Position numbers and translations under genes: made by a program | The notes under the pieces: model-generated | What the model saw: the letters and a program-made list of their open reading frames with translations, nothing else | Database searches by the model: none | Told to the model about the DNA's origin: nothing | In this document: positions 48,241 to 62,200 of the stretch, one piece after another | Layout: the number at the start of each line of letters is the position of its first letter | Numbering within the stretch: the first letter of the stretch is position 1 | NCBI GenBank assembly: GCA_008933995.1 | Contig: WARS01000011.1 | Span: 15,192,016 to 15,256,015 of the forward strand | Source: Datnioides undecimradiatus | Lineage: Eukaryota > Chordata > Actinopteri > Lobotiformes > Datnioididae | DNA length: 64,000 nt | Reading direction: 5' to 3'

Positions 48241-50400
48241 GGGGGATGACACAGTGAGGAAGGGGCTGTCAGGAAGGCTTGGGCTCAAACACGAAGCTCT
48301 GACCAAAAAATTCCAATGATCGCTCATGACTTTCTGGCCACCAAAAGCAATGCAGACGGACGGCGGGCTGCTTTCCCACTGTGACCTCTCCATAGATAAT
48401 ATGTACTTTGGAAACTGTCATCCCTCATGGTTTCATTAAACCTTTTTTGATATTTACATGGCCTGCTGAGCTGTTCTCTATACAGAGTCAATTTGGTCAA
48501 AATGTGAAATTCTCCCCCTTGAATAAACACTACGCTTTCTTCCCTGCAGAGTCACTTTACCACAACCAAAGTCACTGGCATTTGATATAGAGCTATGGTC
48601 AAAACACTTGTGGACAGCAACAAAAGTCAGCACATGACTATGAATCAAATATTCAATTACTACATTTTGACAAAAACCTTTTCTGTTTCCCTCCTCTTTC
48701 TCTCCTTTACCTGTTACTTGTCACAATGTGTTTCCAGCACCGAGCTTCCTGTGCTTTTCAGCCTGGGGAAATGGGGCATTGGAGTGATGACAAGGAGTAA
48801 GAATCACTCGCGAGCGCTGGATGTGTCTTAGCGCACTCCTGCGCATATTTAAAGTAGGCCTCTTTCAACTCCGAAACCAGGATGGAAGAGAGAAAACACA
48901 TTAGCAAAATAGGCAGAAAGCCGAGGCACAAAAGGCAAATGATTTATTATAGCTTTCAGCAGAAATACCTGCCGAAGAGTTCAGGCCCTCAGGTGCTTTT
49001 CTGGCAGAGTATAGAGGAGGATAAGAGAGTCAGTGGTGAGAGATGCGCTGGAATGAGGAGCCAGGGAGTCTTTGGTAGCAGGTAGGCAGAGATGATGTTG
49101 GTACCTCTCCTCTAAGGTGGGGATTTCAGGGAGAGCTGGGGGAACGTTGCTCCAGCCACTGATGTGTATCTGGAAAGCATTTTTGCTCCAAGGGATCTTA
49201 GATGTTTTCTTAAACATCGTGTATTCATGAACTGCAAGCTGTCGGGTTTTGCTCTTGTTTGCATTCGCTGATCATTATCTTAAATACACTAAGAAAACCC
49301 GGACACCTGTAGTAAGGCTCATGATTAAAACGAGGGATATAGGATGATTTCCTTTCGGGAATATCATTGCGGAAGGAAAGGAATTAAGATAACATTGTAA
49401 GAGAATTAACTGTATTGCATTTTACTATACTATTTCCACTTGTGAACGATGACCATTTTCAGTATCGAAAAGGTTGAGTAACCTTTATTGTGCTGTTAGG
49501 AGCAATGTTTGTGTCAGCAAGTAGAAAAGAAACAAAAACCATGTGACTGATGGACGACGGACCCATAGCTCACCAGAGACCTGCTGCAAAACGTGATACT
49601 CAATACTCAAGTGATACTGGCTACAGTGTTGTCAGTTGGGTACAGTAGGATGATACTGTTCTCTACCGTTGGGGCGACTGAGATGCAATGATGCATTATT
49701 TCATTTCTGGGGCACCAACAGTATGTCTCACATGGGCATTTCTGTTATGGTCTGTGGATCACCGAGTCAACGAGCCACCGTTCTTAATTGAACATATGAA
49801 CCAGTGGCTTAACAGCGCACATTCCGCACAACATAACAGTGCCAAGACTGTTGTGCAGCAAGAAATGGGGGAAAAAACTGTGGAAACAAACTGTGTTGGC
49901 CAACGACTCTTAAGTCATTATAAAGTTAGAAACAAACATTTCGACCTCTTTCGCTACATTCCAAAACCACGCTTTTTTTGAGGTTTGATTTATTTTATTT
50001 TGTTTCTAAATAATGTGAACAACTCAGAGGCCATATTCAGAAAGCATTTTTCTGGATTTTGTATAAATAGCATCATGTTCCAAGCTAAGAGTTTCATTTG
50101 AGAGTGTATTCACAAAGTTTCAACACCAAGGCTCCAACTAAAGACTTTTCTTTATTGGCTGATACAGTTTCCATTTGCTGACTCAAAAAATAACTTCGCC
50201 TGAAGATTCTTGCACTAAACTTCCTGCACTGAAAACAGCTAAATGATGAAGCTGTGAGCCTAGGGATCAAATTATGTTTTCGCATTTCTGACTTCTTAGG
50301 AGAAAGTCAGCTAGCTGAGAGAGTATCTCTGGTTGCATCTCTGTCAAAGTCATACGCAGCTATGGACGGATGATTGAACTCGCCCAGGGGCCTAAGATGT
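48241..50400. other. Non-coding, nothing recognised
   Basis: Chance frames at 48882-49217 and 49688-49981 show no domain or signal that I recognise. No repeats are recognised. Confidence 0.5.
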
Positions 50401-50710
50401 CAGACCACAGAGAGATACAAAAGGACAACAGAGACATTAAAGTAGTACAAAGTGATGTAATTGACTACGGAGACATATAACTATCACAAAGAGACACAAA
50501 AGTATCACAATGTGATTCAGAAGTACCACAAAGAGACCCAAATGTACCACAAAGAGACATGAAAGGACCACTAAGAGCTGTAAAACAAACAGAGAGAGAA
50601 TCAAAATAACTATTGGGACAAAAAAAAGTACCACAGGGAGACATAAAGTAGCACAAAACAACACATAACAACTAGAACGTAACACAAAACTCTCACAAAG
50701 ACAAACTGTG
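50401..50710. repeat. Degenerate tandem array, about 15 units of 20-22 bases
   Basis: The sequence can be cut into about fifteen successive units resembling GTACCACAAAGAGACACAAA. Clear examples are TATCACAAAGAGACACAAAA, GTACCACAAAGAGACATGAA and AGTACCACAGGGAGACATAA. Units vary in length by one or two bases and are worn at both ends. I recall similar 'accacaaagagacacaaaa' minisatellites in many fish genomes. On the - strand the array yields Leu/Phe/Val/Cys-rich frames that look like membrane segments but are repeat translation. Confidence 0.85.
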
Positions 50711-52203
50711 TCTCTTTCAGTTTGAGTGTGTTCCTGTATAGGACAGGTGGGGTGCCTTTTCCATGTCCATGCCCAGGAGCCCATTGTCTGGGAATCTGCC
50801 CGTGTCTTCTGCAAGAGCTTCTCGCATCTTAATTCTTTCCACAACGTTTAGATTCAGAGGCTAGCTGTTAACATGATAAAGTTAAATGGGTCAAACATGA
50901 GCTGAAGGGACCAGTTGTAGACAGCCAGTTCCATAACCTTCACTCACTCCATGCAACCCAGTTTGTGTCGGAAAGGTCAAAGAAAAAAGTGTCAGCTGAC
51001 AGTTACAGACATGTTTACACATAGCTGATGGATTGCATGGTGTATCGTCAGACTCGACCATTCAAGTATTTTAGTAATAGCGTGTGACAGCGAGTGTGCG
51101 GTTGAGTGAAACGGTGAGAGAGTGTGACTGTGGCTGCATCAGAGGAGTGTGGCCTTTGCGATCAGAGTAGAGGGAAAGGTGCACGGTCACACATGGGCAC
51201 TTTCCTTACAGGCACTATGCCAGGATCTTTTGTGCACCAGGATTGCATAATTCAGTTAATCCTGGTTTCAATTCAGACACTGTTACCCTTGTGTGCCTCA
51301 ATCAGTGCAAAACACTTCATCCAATTATTTATTTCATCTCATTTTTCACTCATTTCTGTACAAATCGTTGCATGGTTCAGGAATATGCAAAGATTCCTGC
51401 TCTGGATGGTTTTTGGGGGGGTTTCCTTGTGACATAATGTTAAACACAGACCATATTTAACTGTTATGTTATGCATTTTTATATTTGATCTAAATAGACT
51501 GTGTTGATTTAAGTATTTGTGCATGTAGGTTTCATGAATCTTCATGATTTCTGTATGGATGTATGCACCGAAGAAACACCACGACTGATTTCCTAACATT
51601 GGCTTGGAGAAAACCTTCTTTACAAGGCTGGGAGACGACACCAACCTTCACATTGCAGTGAAACCTAGACCAGAGTTGCCCACAATACAAAGTATTGGTC
51701 AGGTTGACTAAACAAACCTGGGTTTCTGTTTGGGTCTTGCCAGAGTGTCAGGATGCCAAGTTACTCATTTGTGATGTCTGCAGTTGTGTCTGTGTATTTT
51801 CTCAATGTAAATCTGAGATGGGGAGAGGTTCAAACATTCCTGCGATGAAAATAAACACGACTTTAATTGCTTACAATTTGTTGTCCTCTCATGTAGTAAA
51901 TAAGCCTTGGGATCTTCCCTCCTGTTGTGCAATGCTTTCGCTCATTCATGGGATCCCGCATTAGCATCCACTCGCTGTATTCGCTTTTACTGACGTCTCA
52001 CCAGTGTCAGGTCCCGCTTTAATTCTAAAAAAGACATTGGCAACTCGAAGGAAAAGCAAATATTTAACTAAGACTTAAAAATAATTTTCCACCTCACTAA
52101 GGGGGACCACACACACATACACAGAGACGCACACTCACACCAGCACATGCATGTTGAGTGTGAAGCTCTTCTCTTCACTCTTTCTCCCTCTGTCTCTCTC
52201 ATA
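50711..52203. other. Non-coding, nothing recognised
   Basis: AT-rich intergenic sequence with no exon, RNA gene or repeat family recognised. Confidence 0.5.
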
Positions 52204-52223
52204 CACACACACACACACACACA
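52204..52223. repeat. (AC)n short microsatellite
   Basis: Ten AC units next to a TCTCTC stretch. Confidence 0.93.
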
Positions 52224-55200
52224 GTTCTGCTTTCCTTCAAAGCCACATCCTGAATTTCCTTCCTCAGGGGAGAAGATTTACACTGTGGTTGTCCTTCAGG
52301 TACACCATAAGAGCTCTGCATTAAAGCCTCTGCACTTACAAACCCCCTGATTTTTGACTTGGTTTACAGCAAATGGGTACAGTGGAAAGAAAGAAAGAAA
52401 AAGTGGAAGTCTGAAATCACATTACCATAGCAGCTCCGCAGAATTTACAGATTGCATCTACACTGCAGTGACTCATTCCTTGCAGATGCAAAAACATAAC
52501 ATAATAAAGAAACGGGGAAAGGAGAGCAACAAGAATTATTCACATCTGCAGGTTAGCCCAAAGTGTTCTTACATACTCCTTATTCCTTGGTGGGGCAGGG
52601 TCTGGAGGAGGTTAATGGGGGCGTAAAGATGGCAGCCAGGGCCAGGGCACTGGAGGGAGCAGTAAAGGAGGTAGTCCAAATGCTGCACATGATCCAGGTT
52701 AACTGTATTCACCCGGCCTCTATCGTTGTTGCCCAGAATCAGCTGTGTAAGCGAAATTTATGAAGGAACCAATGTTCAAAGACTTTCTGGCACTATGATG
52801 TGACCAGTTTACCAGTTTAGATCTTAACCCTATCAAACTAACCTGATGCACCAGAAGAGCTCTCCACTTTGTAAGCTGTTTGGAAAAGGACAGGCACTTT
52901 GCAGGTGATTGGATGAACCATCTGTACCATCTGTACATCACAGGCTAACTTTGACCTATCAGATCAGCTAAACAGTTGATTTAGCAGAAGGGCATTGTAA
53001 TATTGTCAATTTTCTGATATATACTGTATCTATGTGACCTTGTGATCATGTGAATCCAGCTTTTTACTCAATACTCAGTTTCACTCTCTGCATAATCTTT
53101 TTTAACTTAATCTTTGCAAGAACTTGGACAGTGCTGCATCTAGGGTGGGCCAGAGGAGATGTCTGCAGCACAAACACACGACAAACTGCAAGTCAGAGGA
53201 TTCAGTCGTAACTTACTTTTCCCCAATTTTTTGGTTGCGGTTTTCTTCACTGTAAGCTGAGATTCACAAGCAACTTTGCTGCAATTCGCCAAACAGCAGA
53301 ATAATTCAGAGTGGCTTCCTGCAATGCCTGTGGGAATGGTCAAGCTTAGGGCTAAACCAAATTATACTGCCAATGGTTGACTTTTTTTTTTTGCAATTTT
53401 GCAATTTGAAGGCAGATAATGTGTGAATATCTACCCTCTGTTATGTGCAATGCATAACAACTCTTGTAATCTGAACCTGGCCTGTGTCTGTAAAATCTGT
53501 GGTGTTTTTACACAACGTGGAGTAGCTGTGAATGTTTCCAAAACAGTGAAAAAGAAGTTCATTTTAAATCACATCACAAATGCAAATGATTGGGATGATT
53601 AATGGAAAAAAAATACTGGCACTCAGGGGGCAGCTATTTGAACAAGGCACTGTGCATATTTGCAATTCCAAACTGGTCATTATATTCAATTCGTGCTGAC
53701 ACTGATACAGTTTTACGAATCATTCTGTGACAGCCTGTGCAGACGATTGGCTGGCAGTAAACACCACCCACCTATCACAGGGGCCACCAATCTACAATAA
53801 ATGATGCTTTTGCTTCCTGCAGCCAGCATAGTGTCAGCTAACACATCATCAGCATTCCTGAAGTCTTGCCCAGTGCAAAGGTCTATTTACACTGCCATAA
53901 TAACACAATTGTTCAAATGGGCTGTACGAAATATGAAATGAAATGGGAGAGGAATGGAATCCAGTCTGATATGCTTGGTTTCAGAGAGGAAGGAATCGCC
54001 TGTCTCGCCTTGTTTACCATACACAGGCAAAATAAATCGCAATGCTGACAAATGTACATTTCTTTCCAATCTACGAGCATATAATGTCTTTGTGTGGTTT
54101 CTTGTCGCAGGGCACTCTGTCAGATGCAATTATGTACAGCAAACCTTCCTCTTGGAAATAAACAGTTCACAATAGAGGTAGCAATGCTCTCGGGATTAAA
54201 TTGTTGCCCTTAAGGCTGCATTTAGGTTTGTTTACTTTGCAATATAGAGAGTGCACATCGAGTATGTTACAATAATACGCCTGAGCTTTGGCAATTTCCC
54301 TGACCTTGTATATAACACATGGCCTGACCAGCCAGATGGCAGCATGTATGTGTTTCATGCTCAATACTGGGGGCCACAAGCAGACAGCATAAAGAAGGAA
54401 CGCAGAAAATTCCTTCGCCGTGCATTTTAGTTTTGAATAACAAACTCCCCATGGTGGTATCTTACAGGTCTGTCATGGACTCTAAACTGTAGATTCTTTA
54501 ATACAGGCCTTAATAAAACATGACAAGATTAGACTCGCCACTGGTCTAAAAACATAAACAATTACTGTGAAAACAGCACCAAGACTTCCAGATGTCGTCT
54601 TTCTCCAAAGCAGGTTTCCCAGGAACTCGATCCAACAGCACAAGGCCGGACAAGGCTGAGAAAAAAGAAAGTGTTTTAGTCTGTGGCATTTCTGTCAGGC
54701 AGGAGATAAAATCAGTACATTGTCTGATGCAGAGGTATGCATGGGTTTTCTGGAACAGAATAATGGATAGCCCAACAAATCTGTTGCTAAAAAAAAAAAC
54801 CTGCTGCCCATGCACAACTGTCCCTCAAGAACGAAAAGAGCAAGAGTGTTTGGTAACCATGAAAACTGGTAGCTTGATTCTGAGGAATAACTTGGTGTGA
54901 CACGATGCTCTCTTTACACAGGATGATGGTAGAGGATACTTTAAAACATGGTGGGATTTGATTCCTGTTATGACATAAAACATTTCGCACTCGCGTTATT
55001 ATAAAATGATTAACCTAAACTTCTTCCATCACTGGCAGATGATGGCAGAATTACAGCGCCGCTGCTGTGTTATTATGTGGGGCAGTCAGAACTAGCAGCG
55101 GTTTACATTTAGGTTCCTTGTATTTTCTCGCAATAATCTTCAATTGTATTACCCCAAAATACTTGTGTAAATGTCACTCTAAATCCTTATACTGCCTGCC

Positions 55201-56240
55201 ATTACTCAACATCTCCCCATGAGGTTGAATGATTATGGATAGTTTTACAATAGGTAATGCTAAGCCAAGCAATATGTCACGTAATATACAAAACACCAAT
55301 GTGCGCCAAGCAGAAACCATGTTATTGTCCATCTGTGGTCAGAGCGTCGGCTTCCCACGAAACAAGGCTCCAGGGGCCAAATGTTGCTGGATTTGTGGCC
55401 AGGGCCACACTACAGTTTGGCCATCACATGTGTCATAGATCTGCCTGGTCCCCCGATGGTGGAACAGTGTGTCCAGAGCTGGACTGAAAGGGAAAGCTTC
55501 CTGAGGTCAGGGGAGTATAATGCACTAGCTGGCTCTCAAATAAAACTGGTTTGTTTTTCTTAAAAGGAGGTTGAGGTTTTTGGGTTTCAGTCCATCACCC
55601 CCACACCACACCACCTCCACTACTCTCCGTTTGTTACAATGGAAGCCTTATGGTGTGTGCATTGTGACCTTTTTCATTTTAACACAAGGTGGGGATTGGC
55701 AGAAAACTTGTTTCATCATGACTGGAGCTTTGGTTTGGCCCACCTAAATGTCAGCTGTGTATAACTTTGAAGACGGAGCGTGTGCGTGGTGCCATTGTTG
55801 GCAAAACGTTTGTCGTTAAGAATATTACAGAGAACACACAACATTACGTACAGTGTGCTGTTAAAAATATAATTTGCAAAGACGCCATTTTATGGATTGG
55901 ATAACTATTGCAAACATTTATTTGTAGGGTTATGACAAACATTTTATACTTTACAGACAAAAATTAATCACTCAACATGCTTTGCACCATAATGAGACAT
56001 AAAATTCATTTTCAGTCTTCAATAACAGCACATTATTTATTTATTTTATAAGGTCACACGTGAGAAGATGTTTGTTTTACATTTCCAAGCTTTAAAGTCA
56101 GCTGCTGCCAAAGGAAGGGGGAATCAGGAAGAAGATGCAAGTTGCTCCCACGACACATTGTGACATTATACTCAAGTGAGATCGTACTCTGTTTACTTGG
56201 AGATAGCACGCAGATCAAAAATAGTTAAAGCTCACTGGGT
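52224..56240. other. Non-coding, nothing firmly recognised
   Basis: A GAAA tetranucleotide stretch lies at 52387-52402 and an octamer at 53580-53587. A frame at 52563-52763 reads somewhat protein-like but matches no family I know and has no supporting splice or promoter signals. Confidence 0.45.
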
Positions 56241-56272
56241 GTAATGGTCAGCAATGGTCAGTAATGGCCAGT
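56241..56272. repeat. Decamer tandem repeat, three units
   Basis: GTAATGGTCA, GCAATGGTCA and GTAATGGCCA follow one another directly, ending in GT. Only one or two bases differ between units. Confidence 0.85.
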
Positions 56273-59200
56273 GGTTTGGCGAGGTCTGCTCTTCGTTACG
56301 CAGCTCTTCCTGTCCACACACATACTGTATAATAAAGACTTCCTCAACAGATTGGAAGCCACTCCGCTCTCACCAGCCCCCTTGAGTTCCTCTTTCTTTC
56401 GCTACCCCCTCTCCCATTCTTACTTTATTTCATTCTTGCTTTTCTTTCAGCCCATTGCGTTTCTCTATCTCACTCTTTCCTTCTACATACTGACCTTCCC
56501 AGGCTGGCCTGGGTCTTTATATTTCAGGCTTTGAGGCTACATCTGAAACAAAAGCAAAATTATGGGTCTGGTTTGGCTTGAGGAGAGCGCAGTGACCCCG
56601 GCATGTGGTTTTCTTAGGCCAGACCAGAGAGAGGTGAGGTGGGGAGAAGAATTTGTGTGAATCTAGCTGTGTATTTGAAGAAAACCCTAACCACAGCTAA
56701 TTTGAATGTGTCATTAGCAGGAGGGGGTGATCTAAACTTGGGCTGGCCAGTGATGGAGTAAAATCCACATACTACCGAAGATACCACTTGTTTTTTCTTC
56801 CTTTATTGTTGAGAGATTTGGGGGGAACATAGGGGCCATAGCATAGAGAGTAAGTACACTCTTTATCACGTCATAAATCTTCTCACCTCCTCTTTGCTTG
56901 TCCAAGTCATGAAGCGGTTGTTTCTTAAAACTTGTATGACTTTTGGAACTTGTTGCTTTGGTTTGTCACCATGAAATGCAAAAGTGTCATGGTACAATGC
57001 AAGTCCTGAAGGTGTAATAATAAATCAAAAGCCTCGGTTGCGTGGGTCCATACACCAAAGTGTATGTCATGACATCCTATTGTTGGTATACATGGACCAA
57101 AAGTGCAGCAATGAAGCAGATGTAAATGAATAATCGTGTATTTTGAGACCTTATGCAGACAAAACAATCAGTGAAGAAAGTTCACAGCTTCTTCCTGTGT
57201 CTCCGAGAGTTTCCTACAGTGGGACTGCATCGTACTGTGTGGTCTTGAACCCTATTTAGACCTAGTGGGTGACCACTGTACAATTAGGTATGCCATGTTT
57301 CACAGCAGCAGCAGAAACTGAAATTCCTGTCAATGGAGCAGACCTTCTCATGTTTACTGCTCACATATCCCTCTTACCATTCATGGCAATGCACCCAACC
57401 TAGCTTATGGTTGATTGTATCGCGCTGTATGAATAACACAATTATAAAACCCCATAAGACACTCCGTGTTTATGTAACCATAGATCCTCCAAGGGAAGGA
57501 CTTACTACATGCAAGGATGAAAGCTGATGCCCCAGATGGCAATTTCAGAGCTAGCGGAGATGCTGTATATGTGTCTTGGCATGCAGATGTTTGACACAGC
57601 TAATTTAAGGATGACATGGTTTCATGTCAGATGGGGAAATTAAGACAGTATCATCTTATTTTCCCGATATAGTCCTGTAAATTGAATACAACAAGAAGCG
57701 ACTACAACAGGCGCAGAACTTCAGTTGAAATGTAAGTTAACTTCAAAAGTTTTCCATTCTATGTTATGTCTAAAGACAAAACAGTGATGAATTAGCCTAT
57801 GCAGGGAGGATTTCATTAGGCCTGAGAAGACAGTGTCAGCACCATAACATGGTTTTGAAGTATTATGGTTTGCACTTTTGTGGAGGGGTCAACTGCCAAG
57901 TATTCAGTGTGTTTATAGGTTTCAGTCAGTGACCACTGATAGATGACAGCTAAGGATATCCCCAAAGACAAACCCAGACAATCTTGTTTTTAGAGAGTGG
58001 GCGTGCAATTTAGGGGGAAAAAAATTAACAACAATGAAGAGAAATTGCATTATGGTTTTAATCCCCTGAGCCAAATGGTGCCATGCTTCATTCATAATGA
58101 TGGAAAGGAGACTCGAAGCATCAAAGTGTAGAGGGAGGTCTTACACCCATGACTGTCTTGGGAAAACCCAGCAAAAAGCCACAGTTCTGGAATCATATGT
58201 TAAAATCATTACAGAGTACGACCCCTTACCACTACAACCGAGCCCTATAGAGAAATCTATCCATTCTTGTGCTTGCTGAGCAGTGTTGGTGGGAGGTTTG
58301 GTGACAGACCTTTACGTGACTTACTACTGCTTCATCACCTTGCAGCCCGATTGCACATCCGTGAGATTAAGCTTTAGCGGCCTCCATGGCTGCTTAGCAA
58401 AGGCTAACCAAATACGATGGCTCCTCAGAATCCACAATCCACGTTCAGACCAGGCCTCCTCGCTCTCCTCTTCAATTACCATATACCACACACACAGTCC
58501 ATTTCAAAACACAGCCGGCATCCATAAATTGTAGAAACCATTAACTGATTGGCAATGAGGTCTTTTGCAAATAAGGAGCTCTCTTAAATCTATCTACTTT
58601 TGCTCAAGTGGTCATTCAAAAGTGGGAACTTTGACAGTCTGATGAGATCACGGGATGATATTACAGCTGATTCCTCTTTTGAAACACGCACACTCCTTGA
58701 CCCAACATCAGCAAGAAAAATAATGTCAGATCTGCTCTTATAAGTTTAAGATTTATTCTCAGCTTTTGCCTATAACAAATGGCAGGTCCATTTAGATAGC
58801 ACTGATCCAAAGAGTGACCGGTGGTCACTGTCGGTACCACCCTCTTCCCACACTTGATGTCTAGGCAAGTGGGCACTGGCCAGAACGTGCTCTGGGCAAA
58901 AGGCTGTGTGTGGTCCATGGAGCTCCCACGACAGTCCAGTGTTGTCCAAAAGGAAGCCAACGCCAAATCCACAATGTACGTAAAAACGAAACAACATTTC
59001 CTTGAATTCGGGAACTCATATTTTGAAGAATATACAAAAGGACATCTACTCTCTAAGAATATACTGTAAATATTTTCATTGGTTTGTACATGTGTCAGTG
59101 TCGCTGTCAAAGTAGTGTTTCTCTTGGTCTATAAAGGACACTTTTGTGCCACCCAAACGCAATAACAAACAATTTTGAAAACATTTGTGCCTTCAGTCCT

Positions 59201-62200
59201 AATAGAATCACATTCTATTGTAATCCACAAAGAAATTACTTTAATATTTTATGATTATTAACTCAGTAAATGTGATGATAAGACAGAACAATAGAATAAA
59301 CTGTTGCAATGACATTTTCTGGGCTGAAATTGTCCCCGTTGCCTCAGACGACATGGTAAAGGCTGCTTCTTCATCTTGTGCGTTCCCCAGCACACGGCGG
59401 GTCTGCTCTTAATTGTGGCAGGGAGAACATCAGCAAGAATCATTCTATTCTTCATTTCATCCCACAGACACACCAGAAAACAGCTAGTAGTTTCTGCAAG
59501 CTACATTTTCCACGGGAGACAGCCGCAAGCCCAAAAAAGCAAAGCGCAATGTCATCACCCAGGAATCCAAGAAATACCAGAAAGTCTGAGTTTTATTACA
59601 AAAATCATCTGTGAGGACAAACAAATGTGGAGCACAAACATGCCTTTTAATTGAGAAGGCAGATGGTCCCATCGCGGGCGGGACAGCAGTGAGAAGGGAC
59701 TGTGGAAAACAAAGCATCTGCGGTGACCACGACCCTCCATTTGTGCCGCTTCAACTGGGAGACAGGGTCTGGGGTTGGAAGCCACAAGACTCAAACAGAA
59801 ATCACCATTGTTGCCTCAGCGAGACACACAGACAGACCGATTCACAGGAACAAGTTGTATTGGGTTTCCAGGGGGGAATGTTGTTTATTCACTTCATCAT
59901 CATTGTTGTGTTTGTCTTCGGCTATTTCTTTGATAGCTTTGGGAATGAAGCCACTTCCACCCTGACCTGAAATCCTAAATGCAAAGAGATACTGGGGGAA
60001 CAGTTGTTTAAAACACAACATTTTCACTGAAATAAACACAGCAAAGACTCTGGAAGTGATCTAGAAAGTAATCATTGTGTAAAGGCTCATTTCTTGGTAC
60101 TCACTGTAATTTGAGGAATTCCATTGGTTGAAATGTTGTTAGTAACTTGAATAACATGTATGAAAATGTTTTTTGTTGGCTGGGATTATAGTGAAGCACT
60201 CTGAGGAACTAAATCTCTCCTTAAGATGCCTCCCCTCCCAGACTGGTCAGAGTAACTGGATCCTCTGTTTAATAGTTTGCTGTAGCAGGGGACTGAGTGG
60301 TTTCCATTCCGCTGGGCTGTAACCGATTGTCCCAGTGACCACAACAAAGGATAAAAAAGGAAGGAGGGTGAAAGGATAGAGAATAACCCACGGCTCAGTA
60401 TGGATCGGAGAACCCTAAGATCAATGACTCAATGGCTTCCAGAGTCTCCTCTGGCTTAACTACATTTTAACCCTGAACTTATCTGTAGCATCTGCTTTAT
60501 CCTTACCACACAACAAGTCAAGGCTGTTTGATGCATACTTTGTATAACAGCATCACACACACAGGATATGGTGTCTAACAGCAAGTCTGGTTCCTCTGAA
60601 CTTTACGCTAATAGGTCGGAATCAAGCAAAGCTTGATCTATTTAATTCATCCAGACATGAGAGGAAGCAGAAAAATACATCATCACAGCGGTCTACCAAC
60701 AATGTGGGCCATATGTCCATTAAGTAGGCATTTTATCCGGTTTTGTGAAATAGATGCGTGCGTATGTGTGTGTTTTCACAATAGTGACTGCTGTGTCAAC
60801 AGACACGTGGTGGACGGCCCCAGTGTTAATGTCTTGAAGTGGCATTACCTGCTAATGACCTGCTGCACAGGCGTCCATACTGTAGAGGGTAACCATTAAC
60901 CAAACCTACTTTGTGCGTATGACCTAGTACTGATGCATGAAAGATTTTGATGGATTCCCCCGACCCTCTGGAGTTACAAAAGCAGAAAACACCCTATTGA
61001 AGAACAAAATGTGACATATTAATTATCATTGGCAATTGTAAGCTACATTTAGTCACACAGAAAAAGCTCCATGCCAGTGTGCCAGATTCAAAGGCCTTCC
61101 ACTCATTAATATTACAGATGACCTTTGTCTCATTGCGGTTCCTGGAAACCTAAATCACTCCATAGTCGTGCAGGGAGTAAAACGGAGCATTGAGCGGGCA
61201 AAGATACAGTGATTTTAATGGGAAAGAAGGCAAACGCATAGCAACTGTCACCAAATTAAAAATGTGCCTTTTGACGCCTTAAGTCCTTTTCCCCATGATG
61301 ATGCCTCTGAACAATTGGATAATTAATTCTCTGAATCTCTTTTCTTAAAATTTGAGTGTGTGCAGAGACAGTGGTTTAGGAACAATGACATACAGATGTG
61401 CTCTGGGGGATCAAGCTTTGCCATTGCAAACCCATAAATAGTATTTCTATCAAAAAGACATTTTTGTTCTCATTGAGCTCAGGCAAAAACAATTAGATTT
61501 TATATTGTCTCACAGCGGCTAATTCATTCTTCACTTCCCTTGTCAGATTATGATTGGTTCAGACACAGCCTGATAGCAGGCTCCTTTTTGTCTTATTCAA
61601 ATCTGCTTCACACATTTGTCTTATTATTGTGATAATAGCCCAAGCCAGATGTTTTCTTAGATTTTATATGTAAGGTTACCCAGTGTATCTCTGTCTGCTA
61701 ATAGGAACCCAGCAGTTAATACTCTGGTTCATTACACACACTGTTGAGTGATTTCACAATGAATTAGTGGGTGTGATTCTGACCACTGTAACTGATGATG
61801 CCAAGTGTCAAACTCAAAGGGCAAGTGCAATGCAAGTTCCTGATGATTACATACTTGACACCTCATATCCAAACACACAGTACGTAATGGTTTCCCTTGT
61901 AGCAACCAGAAACAGGCCAGATTCCGACATGACAACTCCCGGTGTTTACAGAGCAAATCTCCCTTCTGCCGATATGTTCCCTGTCCGGTCACTGCTCAGA
62001 GACGCAAAGACATCCGAGACGGTGCGAGGCGTCCACTGAGAGGTGACAGTTGGGTGTGTGTACTCAGCCACAGACAAAACAACACTTTGGCAGACACAGC
62101 AAACTCCCGGCTCATTTTCACCTACAATGAGAGCTCAAACATTTGAGGTCTTGAGGCCACTTATGTCAGTGAAGCCTTTCGCAGACGGGCTTTGAAAGCA

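Noticed and set aside
50437-50844. A 135-residue Leu/Val/Cys-rich frame on the - strand that looks like a membrane protein
   Set aside because: It is a translation of the degenerate 20-base tandem array at 50401-50710; the hydrophobic repeats follow the DNA period.
52563-52763. A 66-residue frame with a protein-like Ala/Glu/Val stretch
   Set aside because: No family is recognised and there is no promoter or splice context. The AT/GC balance of this block alone could keep it open.
53616-53636. CTCF-like core CTCAGGGGGCAGC
   Set aside because: The right half fits the CTCF consensus but three of the four left-hand core positions do not. It is not strong enough to call without a matrix score.
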